In this document: positions 1 through 7,691 of the stretch, piece by piece
Numbering within the stretch: position 1 is the stretch's first letter
Layout: every line of letters begins with the position of its first letter
Source: an uncultured Opitutia bacterium
GTDB lineage: Bacteria; Verrucomicrobiota; Verrucomicrobiia; Opitutales; UBA953
Direction of reading: 5' to 3'
DNA length: 13,389 bases
Assembly (NCBI GenBank): GCA_937874455.1
Contig: CALNBE010000308.1
Coordinates: 1 to 13,389 of the forward strand
Position numbers and translations under genes: made by a program
The notes under the pieces: model-generated
The model's input: the letters and a program-made list of their open reading frames with translations, nothing else
Told to the model about the DNA's origin: nothing
Database searches by the model: none

Positions 1-711
1 GGATCCGTCATTGATCACTTCGATGATTCCGGTTCCCCGCTGCTTGATCGTGCAGCTGAAGGGCTGGATCAGGCCGACCTTGGCTGTCAGCTGGAATGCG
101 CTTCCGGAGCTCGACCACAGGATTTTGCCGTTGTCGGCGTCCGTGAGGTCGCGGCTGGCGGTGACTTGGACGAAGGCGTCGGCATGGAGGCTGATCCGTT
201 TCACTCCCGTGAGCTCCTTGTTGGAAACGGTCTCTGCCCCGGTCAGGGTCACGTAGCCGGTAAGGGCTGGCACGGCCGAGACCACGACCGCAGCGTCGGT
301 GGTGCCGGTGCTTTCCACGGTCAGGGCGACTGCTCCGCCGGCCGGCACGGTGGTCACCGGGGCTCCGCTCCAGATCGTTCCCACGGGCAGGGTGAAGGTC
401 CGGGGCGTTGCGTCTGCCTTCAGGATCAGGACCCGCTCCCGGCCCGCGGCGAGGTTGCTCCAGCTGATCGCGGTGTTCCCGGTCAAGTCGCAATGATTCA
501 TCCGCTTCGACCCCAGCAGGTCGAGGGTGATGCTGGCGCCGTAGGTGATCGTCGTCATCCCGGCCAGGGCGGCTTGAAGCACTCCGGCCTGTGCCCCGAC
601 GTGGGTGGGGTCGAAGATGTTGTTCAGGATCTGCCAGTTGGCATTGATGATCCCGTTGGTGTTGAGGGTGCCGGTGGTGTGGTTCTCCAGACCGGTGGGC
701 GAAAAGATCAT
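1..711 (-). CDS. Putative tail fibre protein, N-terminal part (runs off the window at base 1)
   Basis: An open frame starts with ATG at 709-711 and continues without a stop to base 1, giving 237 codons; the C-terminus lies outside the window. It begins four bases after the stop of the J-like gene, where tail fibre or receptor-binding genes usually sit. Residues 21-35 (IINANWQILNNIFDP) resemble the start of many phage fibre proteins. Residues 55-147 look like a beta-rich domain with alternating hydrophobic residues. Around 155-170 there is a GAETVSNKELTG stretch of the kind that recurs in fibre shafts, and residues 189-237 (DLTDADNGKILW, then a glycine-rich beta stretch) resemble another common fibre module. 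No signal peptide, membrane segment or catalytic motif is visible. Upstream of the ATG there is no clear Shine-Dalgarno sequence, so coupling to the upstream gene is likely. The fibre role is inferred from position and module style; the receptor-binding tip cannot be seen. Confidence 0.82.
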   Translation of the reverse strand, partial: MIFSPTGLENHTTGTLNTNGIINANWQILNNIFDPTHVGAQAGVLQAALAGMTTITYGASITLDLLGSKRMNHCDLTGNTAISWSNLAAGRERVLILKADATPRTFTLPVGTIWSGAPVTTVPAGGAVALTVESTGTTDAAVVVSAVPALTGYVTLTGAETVSNKELTGVKRISLHADAFVQVTASRDLTDADNGKILWSSSGSAFQLTAKVGLIQPFSCTIKQRGTGIIEVINDGS

Positions 712-715
712 GGCT

Positions 716-3610
716 TTATGGGGTGATGCGGGTGGGGTATCCAAGCACACCGTCCCACGCCTGCATAAGCAAAAGCGAGGCGGTGCCGCCTGGGGCGGTG
801 TAATCGAATTGGATCATGCCTGCGTCGGGGTCGAGGCCGTCGGTGCTGTCCGGGGTGAAGACCGGGGCGACCTTGACCGGCTCGGCCAGCAGGTCGGCGT
901 TGGCTCCGTCCTGGGGCATCACGAAGAACTCGTATCCGTCCGGAATGGCTCCGGTCTGCGTGTTCAGCATCTGCTCGAGGTCGGCGTTGTCCTCCGACCC
1001 GCGGTTATGGAAGCGGGGCCTGAAGGTGACGTCCCAGTCGCTGCCGGCCACCACAGCTTCGGCCCGGCTGACTGCAAAGGCTTTGCGGGCCCGGTTGGTA
1101 ATGGTCAGATTGCTGACCACGGGGTCGTCGGTCACCCCAAACCGGTCGTATGGCGTGGCCATGAAATCGACGGCTCCGTTGATCGGGATCTGGTCATACC
1201 GCAGCGTCATGACGTAGGGCACGAACTCGTAGACGAAGGCTACCGGCTCTCCGGCGGCGTGGTCGATGATGTCGGTTCCGAACTGTCCGCGGATCACCGC
1301 TTTGATCCGGACCCGGGCGGCGGTGCTTCCGGCCTCGGCCTGGACAATCTGCATGAGCTCGTCGCCCACCCGGAGCACATTGGTTTCGGATCCGGTGACG
1401 ATATCGAGCGGGTCGGAGTCGGTCGGGGCGAGGTTGCAAAGCTCCAGCAGGTCTCCTCTGAAGCTCGGCTCTTTGAGCTCGATTTCCCAGTTGGCGACCC
1501 GGGTGATTTTGTTTCCTGCCGGAAGGCTGGCGACCAGTTCCCCGGTGGTGGCCCAGGGCTGCAGGTTCCCGAGCATCTGCCAGTCGTCTCCGGATCCGGC
1601 TTCGCGCCAGTGCACCGTGAGTCCCCGGGTCCGGCCATTGAGCCGTTGCGTGAAGAAGGCGAGGATGCGGTCGGCGTCGGTGAGGTTGATCGGCATTTCC
1701 ACGACCTGCAGGTCAATGTTTCCGGCGTCGAATGGTCCGCTCAGGTCGTCGCCGTAGTAGAGGTCGGAATCGTCGTTTTCGGTCATGCCTTCAAAGGCCG
1801 GCACCGGCGGCGTGAAGGTGTCGATGGTCCCTTCCACCGGGGTGGCGTAGAGGTCCTCCACCGCGGTGATCTGGATTCCGGAGGCGTCCTGGTTGTCCAC
1901 GATTTCGGCGACCCGCCAGAAGGTGGTGACGGGCCCGGCGCTCCACTCGGTCCAGACAAACGCGAAAAATCCGCCGGGCTGCAGCCTGCTTTCAAAGCGG
2001 TTCATTTTGGCCTGCATGGTGGCCTGTGGGTAGCTCATTTCCCCAATCAGGCGGCGGCTGGCCCGCTCGGTCACAAGCCGGCTACTGAAGGCCGGCAGAT
2101 CGATGGTCGTGCTGTTGATCTTGCCCTGCGTGGCGATGCTGGCGTCGTCCTGCACCATGACGATTTCCGAGGCGAAGTTGTTCGCCCGGTTCATGAAGGT
2201 GGCGCGCAGTTCGTTCGGGCAATTCGGCCAGGCTGGCCGGCTGATCGACGGCGGCTCGGAAAAGTTGTCCGAGGTCAGCACCACCATCGGGGTGTAGGCG
2301 TCGCTCCGGTCCAGCTGGCAGCGGCAATAAAGCTTGTCCCCATACCAGACCACGGTGGTGGCCACGTGGCTCCGGATCGTTTCCACGGCCTCCGTGACGA
2401 GGGTCTGGCTCTCTAGGCTGAAGCTCATTCCGATGCCCTCGTCGGCGAAGTATTGCGAAGCCTTCACGAAGCTGGGCGCGTCCAGAAGCGCGGGGTCCAG
2501 TCCCTTGCCCCAGATCCGGTTCGTGAAGATCTCCCAGAGGATCGCGGCGGGGTTGGCGTCCCTCCAGGCCGGGTCCATCGGGTCGGTGCTGCCCCGGCAC
2601 TCCATGCCTTCCACCGGGTCTCCGGCCGCATCGAGGCAGACCGGGATCCTCTCCACGTCGAAGGCATAGCTGGACGGAGCCGGCTGGTTCCCCATCCAAT
2701 AATCCTGCATCACCGCGAAGCAGGTATGGCGGTAGTTGGTGTAGGTGGTCCTGTATGGGTCGCCCACGTTCCGGACTTGGTCGGCGGTCCCCTGGTAGAA
2801 GCGGATCGTGCCTCCCTGCTCTCCCCCGGCGCCGGTCAGCAGGGTCTCGCTGGCGACGATCTCCGGGGAGGCACTCCGGTCCACCGCGCTGAATTCCCCG
2901 GGGTAAACCCGCACGGCGTGCAGGGCGTCCACGGGGCCCATGCATATGGCGAGCTCCCACGAAAGATAATAGTTATACCCCACAACGAATTCCTCATACT
3001 CCTTCGGGAGCTTCTTCCCTCCGTTGCTCTTTTCGAGGAGGACCGATGTGTATGCCTGGATCTTCTCGTTGGCCGAGTAGGTCTTGCTGGGCGGTGGCTG
3101 ACTGGGGGATCCCCCCTTCCCTCCGCCGCTGCCCTGCTGCTGCTTCGCGGCCTGCTTGTTGATGGCGACGTTGACCTTGGACGGGCTGTCCCGGTAGGCC
3201 TTCTGGGCGAGGTTATAGGCGACGATGCTCGGGTCGATCTGCTGGCGCTCCACGATGGGCACACTCCGGTATGTTGCGTTGTCATAGCGGATGATGTTGG
3301 CGCTCACACGGCACAGGCCGAAGACCACCGGCATCAGCACGCTCTCGCTCGCGCTGTTGATCTGGAGGCTGGCGGCCGCGGCGTCCTTGACCCCGGTCTG
3401 CCCCCCGGCGTTCCCGAAGCCGGATGGTGGCCGGAGGCCTCCCATCTTCGGGCCGGCGTATTTGGCGTTCAGCCAGGTGGACGTGACGGCGAAGGTTCCA
3501 AGGCCGACCATGGTGGCGTAGGCTCCAAGGCCAATCCCGGCGGTGAGGAAGCCGACGGCGATTCCGCCAACGATGCCGATGGCGTAATTCACCCAGGTGT
3601 TGCTGCTCAT
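716..3610 (-). CDS. J-like central tail tip / host specificity protein
   Basis: This 964-residue protein occupies the place of lambda gpJ, the central tip protein that forms the tail hub and contacts the host. Residues 8-42 are hydrophobic and glycine-rich, like the membrane-type segment of lambda gpI. Residues 81-110 carry the conserved J-type start (LQINSASESVLMPVVFG, then RVSANIIRY). Residues 112-205 are an unusual insert with charged helical sequence, a KQQQ run and a Gly/Ser/Pro/Lys linker. The hub region resumes at about 213 (YYLSWELAICMGPVDAL) and continues through a Phage-tail_3-like region with many beta strands. The C-terminal third is beta-rich with fibronectin-like character. The ATG at 3608-3610 was chosen because it lies eight bases after the peptidase stop; a GTG at 3784 in the same frame lies inside the peptidase gene. 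No catalytic motif is visible. The general assignment is firm; domain limits are approximate. Confidence 0.92.
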   Translation of the reverse strand: MSSNTWVNYAIGIVGGIAVGFLTAGIGLGAYATMVGLGTFAVTSTWLNAKYAGPKMGGLRPPSGFGNAGGQTGVKDAAAASLQINSASESVLMPVVFGLCRVSANIIRYDNATYRSVPIVERQQIDPSIVAYNLAQKAYRDSPSKVNVAINKQAAKQQQGSGGGKGGSPSQPPPSKTYSANEKIQAYTSVLLEKSNGGKKLPKEYEEFVVGYNYYLSWELAICMGPVDALHAVRVYPGEFSAVDRSASPEIVASETLLTGAGGEQGGTIRFYQGTADQVRNVGDPYRTTYTNYRHTCFAVMQDYWMGNQPAPSSYAFDVERIPVCLDAAGDPVEGMECRGSTDPMDPAWRDANPAAILWEIFTNRIWGKGLDPALLDAPSFVKASQYFADEGIGMSFSLESQTLVTEAVETIRSHVATTVVWYGDKLYCRCQLDRSDAYTPMVVLTSDNFSEPPSISRPAWPNCPNELRATFMNRANNFASEIVMVQDDASIATQGKINSTTIDLPAFSSRLVTERASRRLIGEMSYPQATMQAKMNRFESRLQPGGFFAFVWTEWSAGPVTTFWRVAEIVDNQDASGIQITAVEDLYATPVEGTIDTFTPPVPAFEGMTENDDSDLYYGDDLSGPFDAGNIDLQVVEMPINLTDADRILAFFTQRLNGRTRGLTVHWREAGSGDDWQMLGNLQPWATTGELVASLPAGNKITRVANWEIELKEPSFRGDLLELCNLAPTDSDPLDIVTGSETNVLRVGDELMQIVQAEAGSTAARVRIKAVIRGQFGTDIIDHAAGEPVAFVYEFVPYVMTLRYDQIPINGAVDFMATPYDRFGVTDDPVVSNLTITNRARKAFAVSRAEAVVAGSDWDVTFRPRFHNRGSEDNADLEQMLNTQTGAIPDGYEFFVMPQDGANADLLAEPVKVAPVFTPDSTDGLDPDAGMIQFDYTAPGGTASLLLMQAWDGVLGYPTRITP

Positions 3611-3618
3611 GGCAGCTT

Positions 3619-4128
3619 TTACTCTGTGGCCTGCTCCGGCGCAAATGCGAGGATGCCCTTCGCGGTCAGTTCTCCGGGGTCGGCTTTCAGGCCGGGCCCG
3701 GTGATCCGGATGAAGCTCTGGATCCGGCGGCGCCAATTGGCGACGGCCTCCGGCCCGCAGTATCCGCGGCCCGGGCTGTGCCACATCTGCCCGTCGATCA
3801 CGATGCCCACGTGGTTCGTCTGCCGGCCACAGGTGCAGATCACTATATCGCCGAAGGCCGGCTCGGCCTCGGGCCCGAGAGACTCCGCGTGGAGGTGCTC
3901 GAGTAAAATGTCCTCGATGATGTTCCGGGCCCGGAGGGCTCCGATGCGCTCGTCGTAGGCTGGCAGGCGGGGCGGGGGGATCAGGCCGGTCTCGGTCAGC
4001 ACGGCGGCCACGAAGTGGATGCAGTCCACTCCGACCCCGGGCAGGTTCATCCGGCTCCGGTGTGGCGTGCCACCGAATTTTGTCGCCGTGGCCCGGGCGG
4101 CGGCCTGGCGCTCTGGGGTCCAGATCAT
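3619..4128 (-). CDS. NlpC/P60-family tail tip peptidase (lambda gpK-like)
   Basis: This 169-residue protein is a cell-wall cysteine peptidase of the NlpC/P60 family, of the kind found next to the tail tip genes of lambda-like phages (lambda gpK) and in gene transfer agents. Such enzymes are thought to cut peptide cross-links of peptidoglycan during tail assembly or DNA entry. The catalytic Cys36 sits in GVDCIHFV, His106 in NHVGIVIDG and a likely third catalytic residue, His117, in MWHS; GDIVI at 93-97 is the usual core strand. The length matches a single catalytic domain; the N-terminal JAB-type metallopeptidase domain present in full-length lambda gpK is absent. The ATG overlaps the stop of the upstream gpL-like gene (ATGA), which indicates translational coupling. 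There is no signal peptide, as expected for a virion component. Confidence 0.93.
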   Translation of the reverse strand: MIWTPERQAAARATATKFGGTPHRSRMNLPGVGVDCIHFVAAVLTETGLIPPPRLPAYDERIGALRARNIIEDILLEHLHAESLGPEAEPAFGDIVICTCGRQTNHVGIVIDGQMWHSPGRGYCGPEAVANWRRRIQSFIRITGPGLKADPGELTAKGILAFAPEQATE

Positions 4129-5027
4129 CCGACGCCGTTGGTTACCGGGTTGCGGTTCGGGACGAAGGGGAACCCGCCGAAATTGGCCTCGTTTTCGAAC
4201 TTCCCGGCGCAGTCCTCGACGGTGTGCCGGCAGCCTGCGTAAGCGGTCAGGGTGCTGTTGATGGCGAGCTCTGGGTGCCAGTAGGCAAGCTTCAGCCGGG
4301 TGTCCGGGCCGACGTGCTCGCTCCAGGCGATGGCAAAAAACAGCTTGGTCACATCGTGCTTGAAGTGGCCGGCCTGGAACCAGTTCTCGTCCACATCGGC
4401 CTTCTGCCCTTCCACGACGATCAGCCGCTCGGCCCGGTCAACGCTGAGGATCTTCGTGGCGAATTTCCAGTCTTCCTTGTCGAGGTTGCAGCCGGGGCCG
4501 TAGAGCGGGTGGTTGCACGTCTTTTCGCAGAAGAACCGCGGAATGCTCCGGTCAACGAAGTATGGCTCGGGGGTCAGTTCGCAGCTGACCACCATCCCGC
4601 TGAAGCCGAACTTCGCGAGGATCCCGCTCTCGACGATCAGCGCGTTTTTTGTGAAGTCCACGGTGCCTTCGAGGCGCTCCTGGCTGATCCGGATGATCCA
4701 GGCCTTCAGCTTCACCGCGGCGGCCATGGTGAAGAACCGGCGCAGCCTCTGGTCCTCGGAGGTGATGCTCATCGTCACCCCGCGGTTTTCGAACCGGTCG
4801 TTGCTGGTGATCTTCCCGTGCTGGATCTGGCCCGGCAGGAAGGTCGCCGTGCCGGCCGGCACCACGGCGGTGGGAATGTTCTCCATCACGATGATCTGGT
4901 CGGTCCCGGTGAAGTATTGCTGGGTCCCGTCGTCGTGCTGGATCACGTAGGCGTAGGCCGCGCTGAGGTGCGGGCTTTGCTCCTCGCCGAAATACTCCGG
5001 CGGCTGGTTGCCGAGGGTCGTGCTCAC
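4125..5027 (-). CDS. Tail tip protein of the DUF2163/BR0599 type, lambda gpL-like with probable Fe-S site
   Basis: This 300-residue protein matches the DUF2163/phage BR0599 type, related to lambda gpL and GTA G13, which links the distal tail to the J hub. The C-terminal half shows the family signature: CNHPLYGPGCNLDKEDW at 171-187 and GCRHTVEDC at 265-273, followed by FENEANFGGFPFVP at 277-290. Cys171 and Cys180 are nine residues apart and Cys266 and Cys273 seven apart. This is the spacing of the four cysteines that bind a [4Fe-4S] cluster in lambda gpL, so a cluster is probable here. Cys149 and Cys167 are extra. The start is GTG at 5025-5027, overlapping the previous stop as GTGA; an in-frame TGA lies just upstream, so no longer form is possible. 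A GAAG a few bases before the GTG may act as a weak ribosome binding site. The next gene is the NlpC/P60 peptidase, as in lambda L-K. Confidence 0.92.
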   Translation of the reverse strand: MSTTLGNQPPEYFGEEQSPHLSAAYAYVIQHDDGTQQYFTGTDQIIVMENIPTAVVPAGTATFLPGQIQHGKITSNDRFENRGVTMSITSEDQRLRRFFTMAAAVKLKAWIIRISQERLEGTVDFTKNALIVESGILAKFGFSGMVVSCELTPEPYFVDRSIPRFFCEKTCNHPLYGPGCNLDKEDWKFATKILSVDRAERLIVVEGQKADVDENWFQAGHFKHDVTKLFFAIAWSEHVGPDTRLKLAYWHPELAINSTLTAYAGCRHTVEDCAGKFENEANFGGFPFVPNRNPVTNGVG

Positions 5028-7351
5028 GATGCTTCAGTGGTGAGGTCGCGGCCCCAGGAGCGGCGGAGGGTGAGGGTCAGCTTGTGGGTGCTGTCCTTCC
5101 GCTGCCTCTCGTCAAAGAGCATGTAATAATGGATATAGCTGCTCGACTGCGGGCCGCCTGAGAACCCATAATGCGCGTTGAAGGTGATCATCCGGATGTC
5201 GTTCCGGTTCCCGCTTCCGGATCCGTAGGTCAGCTTGAAATCCTGATAGAAGTTTCCGGCGGTGTAGGGCTCGGCCCCGGCGAAGCCTCCGGCTGCGTTG
5301 ACGCTGTAGGCGTTGTTTCCGCTGTTGGCCGCGTTGGCCGCAGTGACGTTGGACAGGCCGGTCTCGGTCACGGAGCCGTCTGGATGCGCTGCGCTGGTGC
5401 CAAGCCAAAGCCGGGGCCAACCGGTCGGGGGCGTGGTCACGCCAACGGCCTGCATCTGGCAGGACCAATACATTCCGTATTGGGTAGAGCCCGGTAAGGC
5501 ATAGTTTTCCAGTGACCCGGCTCCGCTGCTGAGTTGCTGGCCGCTGATGTAGTCATTCACGGCGGGGTTGTATTGGTAGTCGGATCCAGTGTTGGCAAGG
5601 TTGGCAAACCCGCCAATCAGCAGCTTCTGGCTCCGCTTCGTGTTGTTCTTGATCTCCCCTCCGGCCCCGGCCGCGGGTGGGGTGGCGCTCTTGGCAATCG
5701 TGAGGGTCGGACTGGTCGGGGTGGTGCCCACCGTCCACTCGCCGTCATACCATGGCGGGGTGGTCATGGCGTTGTTGTAGAGGTCGCCGAAGAACGTCCC
5801 GGTTCCGGGGTTCAGGGTGCTCTGGATGGTGATCGTGTCGGCATCCGGAGTGGTGTCGATCAGGAAGTTTCCGTTGTATCCGGCGGGGGTCATGCCCTTG
5901 ATCACGACCCGCTGGCCGGCACTCAGGCCGTGGCCGACTGCGGTGATGGTCAGGGTGGTTGCGTTGCTGGTGGCAGCGGTGATCACGGTGCCCCGGGGCT
6001 CCTGTTGCCTGACTGTTCCAAAAACGGTTCCAGTTCCGGGATTTAGCACAGAGGCGATGGTGATGGTGTTGGCGTCCGGGGTGGTGCCCACCGTCCAGCG
6101 TCCGTTGTAGGCGCTGGGGGTCATTCCCTCGATCAGAATCACGTCGCCCGGGCTCCGGCCATGGCCGGTGGCCGTAATGGTCAGCGTGGTCGGATCCGAC
6201 GTGGCTGCGGTGATCGGGGTCTTTGGCCGGATGGCGCCGCTGATGTTGATCTTCCCGCCGGAGACGTAGTGGTGGTTTTCGGGGAAGGTCACGGTCCAGG
6301 CGGAGCCGGAAGCGGTGATGCTGGTGATGCCATAGGGCCGCGGCCAGCCCGCGATCCCTCCCTCGGTGTTGACCACGTCGGCGCCCTGGGTGGTCATGTA
6401 GAGCTCATACTTCACCCGGAGCAGCTGGCCAGCCAGGACGGTCACGGCTCCGGCCAGAAGGATCCGGGAGAGCGGGCCGGCAATGAAGCGCTTGTTTGTT
6501 CCGGCTGCCTCGTTTCCGGCGTTGACGTTGCTGTTAACCACGAAGCTCGATCCTCCAAGGGTCGCCGCCTGGAACGAGGCGTTGTAGGCGGTCGCGGTCC
6601 ATCCGACGCCCTGGAACCAGTCGCCCTGCTGAATGTAGTTGGAGCTTAGCCCGTGATTGACCGTGAACTGCGAAACCCCGGCGTTGGTAATGCTCGGCTG
6701 GAAGGCCGATCCGCCGAAGCCGATCTCGGTGTAATTCACCGACCCGGTCTCTTCGCTGAAGTCGTAGGTGCGGCGGTGGATCGTCTTCTTGTTGGGGAAG
6801 TCGAAATAATGCCATTGGCTCTTCAGGCCGTCCTCCCAGAGGAACTGGGGGTAAGTGTTGCTGAACTTCACCGGGGCCGTAAGTCCGCGCTGGTTCACCC
6901 GGTAGATGATCCCGGCCTGACTGGTGACGGTGCCGGTCTGGTCAACGGTGACCTGGGTGGCGCTGGTGTAGGCGGTGATCCGGCGCTCCACTCCGTTGTT
7001 GAACCGGAAGAGCTTGCCCACGTCCCCGGAAATGAAGTCCCGGGTTCCGGTGTCCCGGGTCAGGGTCGTCCCGCTCTGGGAGTAGGTCCCGTCGAGGAGG
7101 TCCTTGGTCGGCGTGTTCCCGGTCCCCGCGATGCAGGTCTGGATCATCTGCGCCATGGTATTGTGGTGCAGGGCGTCCAGACCGCTGTCGAGGATCAGGT
7201 TGTCCTGCCATGGGTATTCCCGGACGGTCCGCAGCACCGGCTGGCCGCGGCGGTGCATCACTTTCCCATTCCCCCGGCGGACCGGCTCCATGACAGAGAC
7301 CTTGACCCGGCCCCGGATCGCGTGGTGGCAAATCAAATTAGGCTGGTTCAT
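5024..7351 (-). CDS. Large modular virion tail protein with FCCH-like repeats
   Basis: This 775-residue protein has no counterpart at this position in lambda. Residues 51-80 (NLILDSGLDA, then CIAGTGNT) and 193-212 (RRTYDFSEETG, then YTEIGFG) form a two-part pattern that I associate with large phage structural and fibre proteins. Residues about 380-456 and 457-533 are tandem repeats of 77 residues (ITAATS, TLTITA, GHG, GMTP, YNG, TTPDA), with a partial third copy to about residue 555. This repeat resembles what databases often label an E1 FCCH-like domain in phage tail proteins. The last 200 residues are rich in Gly, Ser, Asn and Tyr and beta-prone. No signal peptide or enzyme motif is seen. 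The ATG at 7349-7351 overlaps the upstream gene by 14 bases. It is probably exposed at the tail tip, as a side fibre or an adhesion protein; that role is inferred from position and repeats only. Confidence 0.85.
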   Translation of the reverse strand: MNQPNLICHHAIRGRVKVSVMEPVRRGNGKVMHRRGQPVLRTVREYPWQDNLILDSGLDALHHNTMAQMIQTCIAGTGNTPTKDLLDGTYSQSGTTLTRDTGTRDFISGDVGKLFRFNNGVERRITAYTSATQVTVDQTGTVTSQAGIIYRVNQRGLTAPVKFSNTYPQFLWEDGLKSQWHYFDFPNKKTIHRRTYDFSEETGSVNYTEIGFGGSAFQPSITNAGVSQFTVNHGLSSNYIQQGDWFQGVGWTATAYNASFQAATLGGSSFVVNSNVNAGNEAAGTNKRFIAGPLSRILLAGAVTVLAGQLLRVKYELYMTTQGADVVNTEGGIAGWPRPYGITSITASGSAWTVTFPENHHYVSGGKINISGAIRPKTPITAATSDPTTLTITATGHGRSPGDVILIEGMTPSAYNGRWTVGTTPDANTITIASVLNPGTGTVFGTVRQQEPRGTVITAATSNATTLTITAVGHGLSAGQRVVIKGMTPAGYNGNFLIDTTPDADTITIQSTLNPGTGTFFGDLYNNAMTTPPWYDGEWTVGTTPTSPTLTIAKSATPPAAGAGGEIKNNTKRSQKLLIGGFANLANTGSDYQYNPAVNDYISGQQLSSGAGSLENYALPGSTQYGMYWSCQMQAVGVTTPPTGWPRLWLGTSAAHPDGSVTETGLSNVTAANAANSGNNAYSVNAAGGFAGAEPYTAGNFYQDFKLTYGSGSGNRNDIRMITFNAHYGFSGGPQSSSYIHYYMLFDERQRKDSTHKLTLTLRRSWGRDLTTEAS
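5690..6214 (-). repeat. In-gene tandem repeats encoding FCCH-like domains
   Basis: Two adjacent 231-bp units (6214-5984 and 5983-5753) encode closely related 77-residue segments within the 775-residue tail protein, followed by a partial third unit to about 5690. The shared GTGGTGCCCACCGTCCA block on the plus strand occurs near 6080 and near 5720. The units keep frame, so they reflect domain duplication inside the protein, not a regulatory repeat. Confidence 0.85.
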
Positions 7352-7691
7352 AGATTCCGGAAATGTTGATGGTGGCGTTTGTGGTCTCGGCCAGGGCGGC
7401 GGTCTGCTTCACGTAGAAGGTGTGCTCCATGTCGATGATGTTCAAGCCTGCGGTCGTTGCTTCTGCTGCAGGTTCCGGCTCCATGACCACGGCCTCGTAA
7501 ACCCCTGTGAAGCTGAGGCCGGTGGCGGTGGTCTCGGTGAAGGCCGGGTGGATGGCGTCGACCGGCAGGCCGTCCGCGTAGACCACGGCGTTTTCGTAAA
7601 CGCCCATGACCGTGACGATGGCTGTGCTGGTCTCGGTGAACGGCGGGTGGTAGAGGGCTTCAAACGGCAGGCCGTCCGCGTAGACCACGGC
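7338..7691 (-). repeat. In-frame C-terminal repeats of the 579-residue tail protein
   Basis: A 27-bp segment is identical at 7665-7691 and 7563-7589, exactly 102 bp (34 codons) apart, and encodes AVVYADGLP in both places. Each copy is followed by a weaker repeat of FTET and GVYE. A third, diverged unit (residues 529-579) keeps the AVV start and the GIYE end. Identity at the DNA level suggests recent duplication or conversion. Confidence 0.85.

Noticed and set aside
1..6. GGATCC at the left edge as a cloning boundary
   Set aside because: The same hexamer occurs many times within the window, so its place at the edge is not evidence of a cloned restriction fragment.
2082..2960. A 292-codon minus-strand frame inside the J-like gene
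   Set aside because: Its product is Arg/Gly/Pro-rich, typical of an out-of-phase reading of GC-rich coding DNA, and it lies wholly inside a gene with recognised hub motifs.
3611..3784. Longer J-like start at GTG 3784
   Set aside because: It lies deep inside the peptidase gene, and the extra residues are Arg/Pro-rich shadow sequence; the ATG at 3610 directly precedes the hydrophobic segment.
5690..6214. Repeats considered as a CRISPR-like or regulatory array
   Set aside because: The units are 231 bp, in frame and diverged like duplicated protein domains; there are no short identical repeats with unique spacers.
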